Assembly (NCBI RefSeq): GCF_038002225.1
Contig: NZ_JBBOCA010000001.1
Coordinates: forward strand, 4,960,001-5,024,000
Direction: 5' to 3'
Source of the DNA: Paenibacillus sp. FSL R7-0204
GTDB lineage: Bacteria > Bacillota > Bacilli > Paenibacillales > Paenibacillaceae
DNA length: 64,000 nt
The position numbers were made by a program, and so were the translations under genes. The notes below the pieces were generated by a model, which was not told the DNA's origin, made no database searches, and saw only the letters and a program-made list of their open reading frames with translations. Shown one piece after another: positions 17,499-26,563 of this stretch (its first letter is position 1; every line of letters starts with the position of its first letter).

Positions 17499-19226
17499 TT
17501 ATTTCTTAGTCGCTGCGTACCATTCGTTGACCTCTTGCGTAATTTGATCGCCGCCCAGCTTCTTCCAATCCTTCACGAACTGGTCGAACTTATCGATAGG
17601 ATCACCCAGAATGATTTTGACAAACATTTCATTCTGCTGCTTCTCAAGCGTTGTCTTGCGCTCAACCATGGTCGGAGTCGGAGCGCCGACGAATTTCTCC
17701 TGCAGGAACTGGTCATTCTTGATATACTGGTCGGCTATTCCCATGGAGCCTTGTTCTCCATAGATCCGTTCCCAGCCCCATAGGGAGAAGCCCTCCGTTG
17801 AACCTGATGCGAAGGACTCCAGCTTCTCCTGGATCGTCTTGGCTTCGCCCTTCAGTGTAGAGAAATCACCGGCCTTGCGGGCGGCATCAATCTCACGGAA
17901 CGCGTCTACGTTCTTCGTGACCGGATACGGCGTAACCGGAGACAGCTGCCAGACACTTTCCGCTTCCGGCGGTGCATAGTATTTATCGAATTCAGCCGTC
18001 TCACCCCAGTTCTTCTCCACATGCAGATTGAATAATTTGATCACCGCTTCCGGGTGGGCGGCACCCTTCTTGACTGCGAAGAAGCGGGTTGTGCTGAATT
18101 TGAGCGGCACCTTCGGCGTGTCGCCCGATTCCGAGACAATCGGGAAGGCCTGCCACTGGGCTTTGGGGTCATTGTCACGGTTAAGCTGCAGCGGCCAGAT
18201 GGAATTCCATTGCTCGCCGTACTCCATCCCGATCTTGCCGGCTGAGATCAGCTCGGACACCTTACCGCCGTCCTTCACGCCGAACTCCTGATCCAGCTGT
18301 CCCTTCTTCGCCATATCCTGCAGCACCTGAAGCGCTTTCTTCACCTCCGGCTGAATGCTGCCGTAGACCAGCTTGCCGCTGCCGTCATCCACCCAGATGT
18401 TCGGGTACGCATTGTATCCGGCCATGAAACCTTCCAGTCCCATGGCTCCGCCCCACAGATCCTTGGTAATACCGAGGCCATAGGTGTCTTTTTTGCCGTT
18501 GCCGTCGGGGTCCTTACCGGCGAACGCTTCAGAGATCGCCAGGACATCCGCCATCGTCTTCGGCGGCTGCATACCTAGCTTCTCCAGCCAGTCGGTACGA
18601 ATCCAGATGTACATCGACCGTTCAATCGAGGATTCCAGGCTCGGAATAGCCATCAGCTTGCCATCGAAGGTCGCGGCATCGAACACACTCGTTCCTTCTC
18701 CCGACAGCACCTTCTTGGTGAACGGGGAAGCATACTTTTCATATAACGCCGTCATATCCTCAAGCTGGTCCGAATCGGCCAATTGCTTAAGCTGGGTGGC
18801 GTTGACCGGTGTTACATCCGGCAGATCCCCGGAGGCCAGGGTGACATTAATTTTCTGCAAGTATTGATCCGAGGTCTGGCTCCCCTTTACAATCCAGTTA
18901 TATTTGATCTTGATGCCGAGCTGATCCTCATACAACTTGGTCCAGCGGTTGTTATCAATCGTCTCGTCCTTCAATACGCCAAGCACGTTATTCTCTACCA
19001 CATCGCTAAGATCTCTGACGAACGACAACTCAATCGGAGGATCGTATTTGCCGAGCGGACTCTCATCTACAGCTGCACTTGGCTTCGGATCATTACCGGC
19101 TGCCGCTTCCTTTCCTTCGTTACCGGATTCCAGCTTACCCGAGCATGCGGATAACAGCAGTGCAGACAACAACAGGATGGAAGTACTCTTCAGTAAGCTC
19201 TGACCTTTTCTTGTACCTGTGTTCAT
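17499..19226 (-). CDS. extracellular sugar-binding lipoprotein, LplA-like
   Basis: 575-aa solute-binding lipoprotein of the ABC importer. A lipoprotein signal peptide is clear: basic N-terminus (TRKGQSLLK), hydrophobic core and lipobox LLSAC with Cys28. It is of the large family of Paenibacillus/Bacillus binding proteins beside LplB/YtcP permeases. The ATG at 19226 follows GGGGG at 7 nt; an upstream in-frame codon has none. First gene of the operon binding protein, two permeases, kinase, regulator. Its promoter region carries a strong cre-like site (19262-19275), so catabolite repression is expected. It is the only clearly exported carbohydrate-related protein in the window. Confidence 0.92.
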   Translation of the reverse strand: MNTGTRKGQSLLKSTSILLLSALLLSACSGKLESGNEGKEAAAGNDPKPSAAVDESPLGKYDPPIELSFVRDLSDVVENNVLGVLKDETIDNNRWTKLYEDQLGIKIKYNWIVKGSQTSDQYLQKINVTLASGDLPDVTPVNATQLKQLADSDQLEDMTALYEKYASPFTKKVLSGEGTSVFDAATFDGKLMAIPSLESSIERSMYIWIRTDWLEKLGMQPPKTMADVLAISEAFAGKDPDGNGKKDTYGLGITKDLWGGAMGLEGFMAGYNAYPNIWVDDGSGKLVYGSIQPEVKKALQVLQDMAKKGQLDQEFGVKDGGKVSELISAGKIGMEYGEQWNSIWPLQLNRDNDPKAQWQAFPIVSESGDTPKVPLKFSTTRFFAVKKGAAHPEAVIKLFNLHVEKNWGETAEFDKYYAPPEAESVWQLSPVTPYPVTKNVDAFREIDAARKAGDFSTLKGEAKTIQEKLESFASGSTEGFSLWGWERIYGEQGSMGIADQYIKNDQFLQEKFVGAPTPTMVERKTTLEKQQNEMFVKIILGDPIDKFDQFVKDWKKLGGDQITQEVNEWYAATKK

Positions 19227-19261
19227 AGTCAACCCCCAGTTCAATTATTGTGGTCTTTATT

Positions 19262-19304
19262 TGGTTACGCTTTCATTATGGGGGAGGCGCCTATTTATTG
19301 ACAA
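19262..19304 (-). promoter_or_regulatory. promoter of the sugar importer operon with overlapping cre site
   Basis: On the minus strand: TTGTCA (19299-19304), 18-bp spacer, CATAAT (19275-19280), and directly after it TGAAAGCGTAACCA (19262-19275), matching the cre consensus TGNAARCGNWWWCA at 13 of 14 positions and covering the expected transcription start. This layout predicts CcpA repression. Confidence 0.6.
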
Positions 19305-19334
19305 CGCTCACATCTTTACTTCACTTATCCGGCA

Positions 19335-19376
19335 TTGACAAAAACAGAAAAAAACCATGCTATAATTAAGCATGGT
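19335..19376 (+). promoter_or_regulatory. extended -10 promoter inside an inverted repeat, AraC gene
   Basis: TTGACA (19335-19340) and the extended -10 TGCTATAAT (TATAAT at 19361-19366), spacer 20 bp. A perfect 7-bp inverted repeat ACCATGC / GCATGGT (19354-19376) brackets the -10 element, a plausible operator. The expected start lies about 24 nt before the AraC start codon. Confidence 0.55.
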
Positions 19377-19395
19377 TGCCGGAAGGAGTACGGAA

Positions 19396-20160
19396 ATGGC
19401 CCTTATTCACTATGTCGAGTGCAATACGATACACGCCTCTAACTTCGTTGTAGATGTTCCCGCTGGTGCGCACTGGCTCCTGGTCATTACCAAGACTCCG
19501 GCGCTATTCTGGGTGCATGGCGGACTCCAGCAATACCCTGCCCACAGCGTAGTTCTCTACCAGCCGCAGCAGAAAGTGTATTATCAGGCATGCGGCGGCC
19601 AGTTCATTAATGACTGGATTCGCTTTGAATCCAATGAGCCTTATGTCACGGAATCGCCGCTTCCCCTAGGTATCCCTTTTGCGCTTAGCGACCCTGACTA
19701 TTGTCAAAAGCTGCTTGAACTGCTCGTCAGCGAGCACCATATGGGCGGGGACTGCAAAGCCTCCTCCATCGATCTGCTCCTGCGCGCGCTGTTCAACAAG
19801 CTGTGGGAATCCTATTTCCAGGACAATATTACCCCGCAATACTATAAGCTGCTGAAGCTGCGCACGCTCATTCAGACGAACCCCGGAGAATACTGGACCG
19901 TGGCCAGAATGGCCGGTGTGCTTGAGATCAGTCCAGGCTATCTCCAGAGTATCTACAAAAAAAACTTCGGACTCTCCTGCATGGAGGATGTCATTAACAG
20001 CCGCGTCCGCATGGCCAAGGAATACCTCGTCCACAGCTCCGAGAGCATCGCCGATATCGCAGCACGGTGCGGCTATCCGAATGTGGAGCATTTCTGCCGG
20101 CAATTCAAGCAGGTGACCGGGTATACACCGCGAAATTACCAGAGACAGGCCAGAGGTTAG
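19396..20160 (+). CDS. AraC family transcriptional regulator, divergent from sugar importer
   Basis: 254-aa regulator: N-terminal cupin-like sensor (residues about 10-110) and two AraC helix-turn-helix motifs at about 165-254 (VARMAGVLEISPGYLQSIY, then IADIAARCGYPNVEHFCRQF). The ATG at 19396 follows GGAAGGAG; an ATG at 19372 lies at the probable transcription start and is rejected. Divergent from the binding-protein gene, 169 bp apart, so it probably adds a second layer of control over the importer besides the two-component system. Ligand unknown. Confidence 0.9.
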   Translation: MALIHYVECNTIHASNFVVDVPAGAHWLLVITKTPALFWVHGGLQQYPAHSVVLYQPQQKVYYQACGGQFINDWIRFESNEPYVTESPLPLGIPFALSDPDYCQKLLELLVSEHHMGGDCKASSIDLLLRALFNKLWESYFQDNITPQYYKLLKLRTLIQTNPGEYWTVARMAGVLEISPGYLQSIYKKNFGLSCMEDVINSRVRMAKEYLVHSSESIADIAARCGYPNVEHFCRQFKQVTGYTPRNYQRQARG

Positions 20161-20168
20161 ATATATTT

Positions 20169-20256
20169 AACTAATGATTTTTATGTTTTAGGATTGCCGT
20201 GACTCCAGAGAAGTTCTGGACTTCCGGCTGCTGCCCTTCTGCAGATTTCTTGATTT
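20169..20256. repeat. nested hairpin repeat, copy 3 (left half only)
   Basis: Closely matches the left half of the 8398-8570 element from AACTAATGATTTT through CTCCAGAGAAGTTCTGGAC and CAGATTTCTTGATT. The right half that would close the stems is missing, so this copy is truncated. It ends about 40 bp from the esterase stop. Confidence 0.6.
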
Positions 20257-20295
20257 ATAACTTAAACTTTTTACCGCGCGCTTCCTGCGCTTCTC

Positions 20296-21937
20296 AGCTC
20301 AGACCGGGCTGCCAGCCTTCTTGAAATACTGCTGCACCAGAAAATTCATAATCTCGCCCGGCTGTTCTCTGGAGAACTCAGCCTTGTCTGCGAACAGCAT
20401 CCCGTAAGGTGCTTCCGGGGTGTACGGCTCCCAGCGCGGCAATTCTTCGCCTGTGGAATCCTTGCCGTTCGGGTCACCAGTGCAGATGAAGTGTGCGGTG
20501 TAATTGCACATCTGGCGGGCCAGATCGTAATGCTTGCCGACAAACGGCCGCCAGCACTTAGCCAGCGTCTCGAAGAAGAACCACAGATCCACCGAGTGGA
20601 AGGTGCCCGGGTTATCCCATCCCGGAATCTCGGCATCGAAGTTATAGTAATAGAGCGGCGTTTCGCTTCCGGTATCCGCATTCGCCTGCCCGGCGATACG
20701 GATGGCGTATTCGATCCCGCTGACCGCTGACCGCTCCGCCGCTTCCTGAACGGCATCCGGGCGTGCGCCGCTAAGCCTCAGGAAGGTCTCCTCATCCTCC
20801 CCGAACATGTCTGCCGCAAGCTGCTTGAGCTCCTCGTAAGACTGCACATTCGGAGTGCTGAAGAACTCGGAGGAGGTATGGCCGAGCATAACCGGCACCT
20901 TCAAGCGTCTATTTTGCACGAACAGATCGAACGGATTCCCCACTTGGAACTTCTGGTCGGCAACAGTCCCCCAGAAGCCGCCAAGCGCCACTGCCTTGTC
21001 CCGCAGATAGGCTGCATCCAGCTTCCGCGCTTCCGCAAGAGTGGATACACCCAGATACTTGAAGAACTCGATGCCGTCCTTCTCCGCCTCCTGCAGCGTA
21101 CCCCGGAGCGGCGGCAGCAGGGTTCCCGGATACAGCTTCGTGAAGATACCGCTTTCAACAATCGCCCGTTGAAACAGTCCTTCATTCTGCGGAGAGGTAA
21201 GCTGGCTCATGACACTGCCGCCGCCCGCTGACTGTCCGCCGATAGTAATGTTATCCGGGTCGCCGCCAAACGCTGCAATATTGCGCTTCACCCAGCGGGT
21301 TGCCGCCTGTTGGTCAAGGTTGCCGAAGTTAGCGGGCGACTCCGGCGATTCCGCCGTAATCTCAGGATGGCAGAGGAAGCCGAAGATATTCAGCCGGTAG
21401 TTAATCGTCACAACTACAATTCCTCTGCGGGCAATCCGTTCGCCGTCGAATTCCATCTCTGCCGGATGACCCACCTGCAGCCCGCCGCCGAAATACCATA
21501 CATAGACGGGAAGCTTCTCGTCCGCCTGCTTGGCCGGGGTCCATACGTTCAGGTACAGGCAATCCTCACTCATCGCAATATCAGGCTCCACCGCCCATTC
21601 ACGGGTATAGATATTGTTATCATCCAGCTCCTGTCTGACCTGCATGGAGACCGGTGCGAACTCGTGGGCTTGCAGCACACCTTCCCAGTCTTCAGCAGGC
21701 TGCGGTGCCCGCCAGCGGTTCTCGCCTACAGGCGGAGCAGCAAACGGTATTCCCTTGAAGCTCGTAATCCGCGGATCGGCTGCGGGCAAGCCTTTTACCG
21801 TACCGTTCTCCACATTGACCACTCTAAGCATATTACCGTCTCCTTTACATCCACATAATTGCTTACCCCCAAATTCTAATAGAGCCCCTGCCCCAAAACA
21901 ATGATCTAAGCAGGATCATAATTGATATATCCTAACA
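20296..21937. repeat. segmental duplication, copy A (esterase plus about 105 bp upstream)
   Basis: Nearly identical to 33964-35605 in the same orientation. Similarity starts at the stop codon (CTCAGACCGG), covers the whole esterase gene and continues about 105 bp beyond its start to a shared CTAACAT; outside these points the sequences are unrelated. No terminal inverted repeats or transposase are seen. Confidence 0.85.
20299..21831 (-). CDS. type B carboxylesterase, copy A
   Basis: 510-aa alpha/beta hydrolase of the carboxylesterase type B family. Catalytic triad: Ser201 in GGQSAGGGS, Glu322 in GHTSSEFF and His412 in GTFHSVDLWFFF; oxyanion-hole glycines at 115-117. No signal peptide, so it probably removes acyl groups (for example acetyl) from imported oligosaccharides, given the surrounding hydrolases (inference). 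The ATG at 21831 has AAGGAGA upstream. By eye it differs from copy B (33967-35499) at about 17 of 510 residues. Stands alone between the AraC gene and the LURP-one gene. Confidence 0.9.
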   Translation of the reverse strand: MLRVVNVENGTVKGLPAADPRITSFKGIPFAAPPVGENRWRAPQPAEDWEGVLQAHEFAPVSMQVRQELDDNNIYTREWAVEPDIAMSEDCLYLNVWTPAKQADEKLPVYVWYFGGGLQVGHPAEMEFDGERIARRGIVVVTINYRLNIFGFLCHPEITAESPESPANFGNLDQQAATRWVKRNIAAFGGDPDNITIGGQSAGGGSVMSQLTSPQNEGLFQRAIVESGIFTKLYPGTLLPPLRGTLQEAEKDGIEFFKYLGVSTLAEARKLDAAYLRDKAVALGGFWGTVADQKFQVGNPFDLFVQNRRLKVPVMLGHTSSEFFSTPNVQSYEELKQLAADMFGEDEETFLRLSGARPDAVQEAAERSAVSGIEYAIRIAGQANADTGSETPLYYYNFDAEIPGWDNPGTFHSVDLWFFFETLAKCWRPFVGKHYDLARQMCNYTAHFICTGDPNGKDSTGEELPRWEPYTPEAPYGMLFADKAEFSREQPGEIMNFLVQQYFKKAGSPV

Positions 21938-22000
21938 TACCGGTACACGCCAATAACCCCCTCCGGGTGGAGAGGGTCTAATTGAAATAATTGTTAATAA

Positions 22001-22489
22001 CTACTGATTAGAAGCCGAGGCTTCATCACTCTTCACACAGTCAATGGCAACTACAATCGCGATGATGATCGCCTCCAGCTCCTCACTCAGCACTTGCACA
22101 CTGTAGCTGTCGCCCCAGGTGAACCACTTCTTACTCACTTCTCCGACGACGGCCCCGCGCTGCAAAACCTGGAAATCCATGTCCCACCAGTTCCCGTATA
22201 CCTCAATATCCGCCGAATCTATCGAATAGCGCGCCTTGAAGAACGACAGCTCCTTCTTAATCGTCAATACCTCACGGCCATCCACTTCCACGAAGAACTT
22301 GGGCAGGAAGCTGAACACCTTCTTCGTAATCTGCGCAACTTCCCTTCCGCCGGCATTCATAACCGAGAAGGTCTTGGGAATCCGCATGAAGCTGCCCTCC
22401 ACGTAATACACATCCTGCTCCTGCTCATTCTTCACCGTGAACTTCTCGCCTATGCTGAATACCTTTTGCTTGATGTAGAGTTGTTTCAT
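22001..22489 (-). CDS. LURP-one-related / YxjI family protein
   Basis: 162-aa protein of the LURP-one-related (YxjI) family, a 12-stranded beta-barrel like the tubby C-domain. Features are the MKQLYIKQKVFSIGEKFTV start, short repeated strand pairs such as YYVEGSFMRIPKTFSV and VLTIKKELSFFKARYSI, and a C-terminal hydrophobic helix EAIIIAIVVAIDCVK. Cellular role is not established for the family; phospholipid or membrane association has been suggested. ATG at 22489 with GGAGGGG upstream. A weak hairpin (about 21958-21976) follows the stop. Monocistronic in appearance; no link to the sugar genes is evident. Confidence 0.85.
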   Translation of the reverse strand: MKQLYIKQKVFSIGEKFTVKNEQEQDVYYVEGSFMRIPKTFSVMNAGGREVAQITKKVFSFLPKFFVEVDGREVLTIKKELSFFKARYSIDSADIEVYGNWWDMDFQVLQRGAVVGEVSKKWFTWGDSYSVQVLSEELEAIIIAIVVAIDCVKSDEASASNQ

Positions 22490-22603
22490 GGTGTGTCCCC
22501 TCCAATCTTCTTTATATTTCTTACCCGCAAACGGAGATATAACTCTAGCTTAACCCTATTTTGGCTAAGGTGCATGTGCCTTTTTTAACTAAATCGCAGC
22601 AAT

Positions 22604-22720
22604 TTAATGGCACATCATATAATGCATATCCGCCAAATTCACCGGAAAGACCTGATCGGCTTCGGCCGTGAGCTGGACGGCGCCGAGAATATCTGCATCC
22701 TCTGGAATCGGCCCGTCTCT
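22604..22720 (-). pseudogene. possible 3' remnant of a lost gene
   Basis: Directly after the GH95 stop, in the +1 frame, about 38 codons read as coding-like protein (ADILGAVQLTAEADQVF then PVNLADMHYMMCH) and end in TAA. There is no start codon with a ribosome site and no recognised family. The composition resembles the neighbouring genes rather than an intergenic spacer. It may be the tail of a deleted gene; chance is possible. Confidence 0.3.
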
Positions 22721-22721
22721 C

Positions 22722-25433
22722 TTACCATTCAAACGTCACTGTAACCTCTGTTCCTTCACTTAGAGTGAATAGAATATATTTCCCCCGTGAGTCCTGCACC
22801 ACATCCGCCCTCTCCCCGTTGATCCGGGCCTCCGTCCAAGGAAGTCCCGCGCTTAACCGGATGACATTGTCATTCCTGTGGGAACGCAGTACCAGATGCA
22901 CCGATTTTGCAGGAAGATTCCAGGTTAATGTCTTGACTTCAGCCCAGGTTCTTGCCATAAGCCCATGTATGGAACCCGTCAGCCAATCGGAGGGCAACGC
23001 TGGCAGGACCTCTATTTCGCCTGTATTTGAGAATAACAGCGCTTCATTAACAGCTCCCACGGTACCGAATAAGGTATCCGTACAATAACAGTTGCATCTT
23101 CTGTTAGTATCATGATCTGTCATTAAGGAGCTGTAATAAGCCGCATCGCTCATCATTGGCAGAAGTGATGCGAGTACTCCGTCACCATTTTTCAACCTGG
23201 CTTGCACCAGTGCCTTATGCATCCAGCCGTGCCCTGCTGTATCATCGCCGGTATTCAACCGGTCTCTATTATCAATCGCTATCTTCGTTGCCCGTGTCAG
23301 CGCAGGATCGGTTTGTGTCTCATAAGCAGGCCATGCCGGATACAGATGGCTCAAATGACGATGGTTGTTATTTTCTGTGTATTCATTCATTGCCCATTCG
23401 CGCAAAGCACCATCGTAGTCATATTTATAATCCGGCAGCAGCTCAAGTAATGCCATCCACTTAGCGATAGCTGCTTCATAACCCTCGCGTTTGACTTCCC
23501 TTTCCATTGCAATAACCATAGAGAGACCATCCCGTGCAGCTGATATATCCATCGTGGCATTCGCCGTAATGGTGCTGTTATACCCGATAGGATGGTTTTC
23601 CGGAGAATATGCAGGAATAATCATGTATTTCTCTCCCGGATTCAACTGCGCTTTTCCCTGCTGATAACAGGCCTTCCCGTTAATATCCGTGTAATATTCC
23701 GGTGTGCAGATCTGCTCCCAAAAGTTGGCCTGCCTGGTAAGCAAGGGGAGCAGGACATCTGCTGCAAGATCCAGATAACCTTTGTCCAGCAGCTGGGTGA
23801 ACTCCTCATCACTCATGCCTCCATCTTGTACACTCAGAATGGGCTGAAGCTCATGAATCCGCATCTTATCATGAAGGGGTATCTGCTGATTCCCGTAGCA
23901 TTGCCAATATTCATAAATGGGCACAAGGCACCAGCTTGCCCCGGCATTCCAGTATTCAAACGGATAATCATTGTCATATTCGACATGCATTGCCCGGTCC
24001 CCGTCAGAGTTAACGGAGACCTGAATTGCATCGTGCATCCCGTATGCCATCCGCGCATTAGCTTCAAAGTCGGGAGTATTCCGGAGGAAAAATGTAATAT
24101 ACCCGAGCGGCGCTTGAGTTAAATGACCAGTATTCATGGCAGCCACCTGCAGATTCACATTGGCATCCAGCGTATAAATCCCCCGCCAGCCAGGATTCCA
24201 CTCCCCGGTCCACATTCCATATAAGCGTGGTGCGCTTGAGCCGCTGCAGCAGATCAAGGCATATCTCCCCTGGTTGTATACCTGCTCCAAGAAAGCATGA
24301 TGGATTCTCGTTCGGGACGCCTTCTGCGTGTTGATCAACGTTACATTGTCTGCGGACTTGTCGCCTTCATCGCCTGCAAGAGAGAAACGTACGGCGTTAA
24401 ATTCTGCGGCGTGCTTCCGGGCATGAGGCGCAAGGGCTGTATTGTAATCGAAGATGCCCGAAGCGTCCTGATATTTTACCGCAACAGCATTCGTATTCTG
24501 CAACAGACCATCAACGATAGCATAGCTCGTCTGGTCTGCAAAATCACCAATCTTACCCAAATTAAAGGTCCGGTCCGACTGCGTAATTAAGTACACGGCT
24601 TCCGCACCGGTCACTTGAATCGCCGGATTCTGGTCTGCTCCGACATTCATCAGTTCATTCGTGTCTGCAAGCAGCACTCTCCTGCGTGTTCCATTAATGA
24701 CCACAACCCGGGTCAAGCCGGCGTATCCCCCATCGGCCAGCTCGCTTCCCGGGTAGGAAGGGTAATGGGCCACCTGTGCGATATAGTCCGCATTCGGATC
24801 AACCAGCTTCTTGTATTGGAGTGCTGTCACCTCGGTCGCCCCATCCTGCGCTTTGTACATCCCCGAAATGTCATCAATCGAAATGATCATGTTGATCTTG
24901 GTACCGGCCGACGATTGCGAGATCTTCGTAACCGATACATTGTCTTCCCTGGACGTAAAAGAGGTTCGGATCCACTCGCCGCCTTCATCGGAGTAGCGCA
25001 CGCCGGTTTCCGCTGTCTCATAGTTGGTCCATCTTTCATAACCGGACACGGTTCCCTTATTCATGGCGCTTAACCGGAGCTGGTGCCCCGGATGAAAGCT
25101 GTAGAGAAAGGTTCTTGCCCTGGTAGTCCCGTCCGCAAATGTAATCTTCCATTGATCATTAAGCTGGAAGACATTTCTCCTGGCCTCGGCCAGCTGTCCG
25201 GTCAATTCTTCCGGAATCACTCGCGGATCGCCAGACGGATAGTTGAACCACATATATTGATAAATAAAGCTGTCCTCATACGGCGCTCCCGATGTGACAT
25301 ATCCGTTCTCCCCGTTTCCGCTGACCATTCCGTCCCGCCATGCCCGGCCGGGATTGGACGCTGGGATCTCCGTATAGGTGCTGGCATAATTCCCTTGTTC
25401 GTACAGGCGTATAGATTGCAAATCATTCTTCAT
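22722..25433 (-). CDS. glycoside hydrolase family 95-like (alpha-L-fucosidase/galactosidase)
   Basis: 903-aa protein with an N-terminal beta-sandwich domain and an (alpha/alpha)6 barrel as in GH95, inverting alpha-L-fucosidases and alpha-L-galactosidases. Visible landmarks: SGNGENGYVTSG near 38-49; APRLYGMWTGEWNPGWRG (401-418) followed by TLDANVNLQ with the conserved Asn pair 425/427; and late HGWMHKALVQARLKNGDG matching the family TGWSxAW-ARLGDG block. No signal peptide. The ATG at 25433 was preferred to one at 25457, which overlaps the GGAGGG ribosome site. Divergent from an AraC gene 154 bp away. With GH2 and GH31 it could dismantle fucosylated xyloglucan side chains (inference). Confidence 0.8.
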   Translation of the reverse strand: MKNDLQSIRLYEQGNYASTYTEIPASNPGRAWRDGMVSGNGENGYVTSGAPYEDSFIYQYMWFNYPSGDPRVIPEELTGQLAEARRNVFQLNDQWKITFADGTTRARTFLYSFHPGHQLRLSAMNKGTVSGYERWTNYETAETGVRYSDEGGEWIRTSFTSREDNVSVTKISQSSAGTKINMIISIDDISGMYKAQDGATEVTALQYKKLVDPNADYIAQVAHYPSYPGSELADGGYAGLTRVVVINGTRRRVLLADTNELMNVGADQNPAIQVTGAEAVYLITQSDRTFNLGKIGDFADQTSYAIVDGLLQNTNAVAVKYQDASGIFDYNTALAPHARKHAAEFNAVRFSLAGDEGDKSADNVTLINTQKASRTRIHHAFLEQVYNQGRYALICCSGSSAPRLYGMWTGEWNPGWRGIYTLDANVNLQVAAMNTGHLTQAPLGYITFFLRNTPDFEANARMAYGMHDAIQVSVNSDGDRAMHVEYDNDYPFEYWNAGASWCLVPIYEYWQCYGNQQIPLHDKMRIHELQPILSVQDGGMSDEEFTQLLDKGYLDLAADVLLPLLTRQANFWEQICTPEYYTDINGKACYQQGKAQLNPGEKYMIIPAYSPENHPIGYNSTITANATMDISAARDGLSMVIAMEREVKREGYEAAIAKWMALLELLPDYKYDYDGALREWAMNEYTENNNHRHLSHLYPAWPAYETQTDPALTRATKIAIDNRDRLNTGDDTAGHGWMHKALVQARLKNGDGVLASLLPMMSDAAYYSSLMTDHDTNRRCNCYCTDTLFGTVGAVNEALLFSNTGEIEVLPALPSDWLTGSIHGLMARTWAEVKTLTWNLPAKSVHLVLRSHRNDNVIRLSAGLPWTEARINGERADVVQDSRGKYILFTLSEGTEVTVTFEW

Positions 25434-25587
25434 GCGATAATTCTCCCTCCCCCTCATTTGCCTCTATTATAAAGAAGACCTGGCTTCAAGCGGCATTCAC
25501 AGAAACGACAGATTCCTGCTTCGCATGTCGCAATTTCGCAGATCTGTTATAATGGGGGCACAGCCTTGAATGAGGAGCGGATAACCC

Positions 25588-26472
25588 ATGAATTTACCGC
25601 CGATTCACCTGGAGAATATGAACCTGAGGATTACTGTCGGAGGACTAACACTGAATGTGCCCTATATACTGTTCGGCACGTTTCACCGTTCTTTTCCCGA
25701 GCATATCCACAGCAAACGAAGCTATGAACTGCATTATGTCCCGGAAGGGCAAGGTACGCTGATCGCGAACGGCCACAGTTATCCGGTCACCCCCGGCACC
25801 TTGTTCATGACAGGACCTGATGTCGTCCATGAGCAGATTACGAATCCTTCAGACCCCATGTCGGAGTACTGTATCTGCTTCGAGCTGCTGGAACATAAGC
25901 CGGCCCGGGATCAGAAGCTTGATAGCATCACTGGAGCATTCGTACAGACAGCATTCTGGATCGGCCAGGATACACAAAACCTGATGCCGTTGTTTGAGCA
26001 GCTATCCTTCGAGACTACCCGCAGATTCATCGGCTATCACCGGTATGTAGGCACCCTTCTCGAACAGATTATCCTCAAGCTGATCCGGAACTACAGGGGT
26101 GACCAGCCGGATGTCTCTGTCCCACAGGCCCCCCTGCAGACACTGGACGACACCCGGCTGGCTGCCATCGAACACAGCTTTCTGTATCAATACCGCTTCA
26201 TTACCGTACAAGGGCTGGCGGACACCTTAGGCTTAAGTGTTAGACAGACGGAAAGAACGATCAGACAATTTTACGGCATGACGTTTACTCAGAAACGTAC
26301 TATGGCCCGGTTAAATGCAGCGGCTCATTACCTGACCATGACCGCCATGACCATCAGCCATATCGCAGAAACGGTCGGTTACTCGTCGCTTGAGCAATTT
26401 TGCTCAGCTTTTAAGATACAGTATGGAATGCCTGCGGGCAGGTACCGGTTATTACGTTCTGCTCAAATCTAA
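25588..26472 (+). CDS. AraC family transcriptional regulator, divergent from GH95
   Basis: 294-aa regulator with an N-terminal cupin (HSKRSYELHYVPEGQGTLIA, residues about 35-60; then PGTLFMTGPDVVH) and two C-terminal helix-turn-helix motifs (VQGLADTLGLSVRQTERTI and ISHIAETVGYSSLEQFCSAF, about 205-290). Start ATG at 25588 with GAGGAG about 11 nt upstream; a TATAAT box lies near 25549. Paired head to head with GH95, hence its likely regulator. Confidence 0.88.
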   Translation: MNLPPIHLENMNLRITVGGLTLNVPYILFGTFHRSFPEHIHSKRSYELHYVPEGQGTLIANGHSYPVTPGTLFMTGPDVVHEQITNPSDPMSEYCICFELLEHKPARDQKLDSITGAFVQTAFWIGQDTQNLMPLFEQLSFETTRRFIGYHRYVGTLLEQIILKLIRNYRGDQPDVSVPQAPLQTLDDTRLAAIEHSFLYQYRFITVQGLADTLGLSVRQTERTIRQFYGMTFTQKRTMARLNAAAHYLTMTAMTISHIAETVGYSSLEQFCSAFKIQYGMPAGRYRLLRSAQI

Positions 26473-26503
26473 ACATAGTATGAATAAGCAAGGATTATAG
26501 GTA

Positions 26504-26553
26504 TTGACAATTTGTTGAAGCGATAATAACATATGTTACATAACAATTGTTAT
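26504..26553 (+). promoter_or_regulatory. promoter with two palindromic operators, TetR gene
   Basis: TTGACA (26504-26509), 17-bp spacer, TAACAT (26527-26532). Two perfect palindromes follow: TAACATATGTTA (26527-26538), which contains the -10, and ATAACAATTGTTAT (26540-26553) over the start of transcription. Their centres are 14 bp apart and they share TAACA-TGTTA half-sites, the pattern expected for autorepression by a TetR dimer pair. Confidence 0.65.
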
Positions 26554-26563
26554 TTTTATTTTT

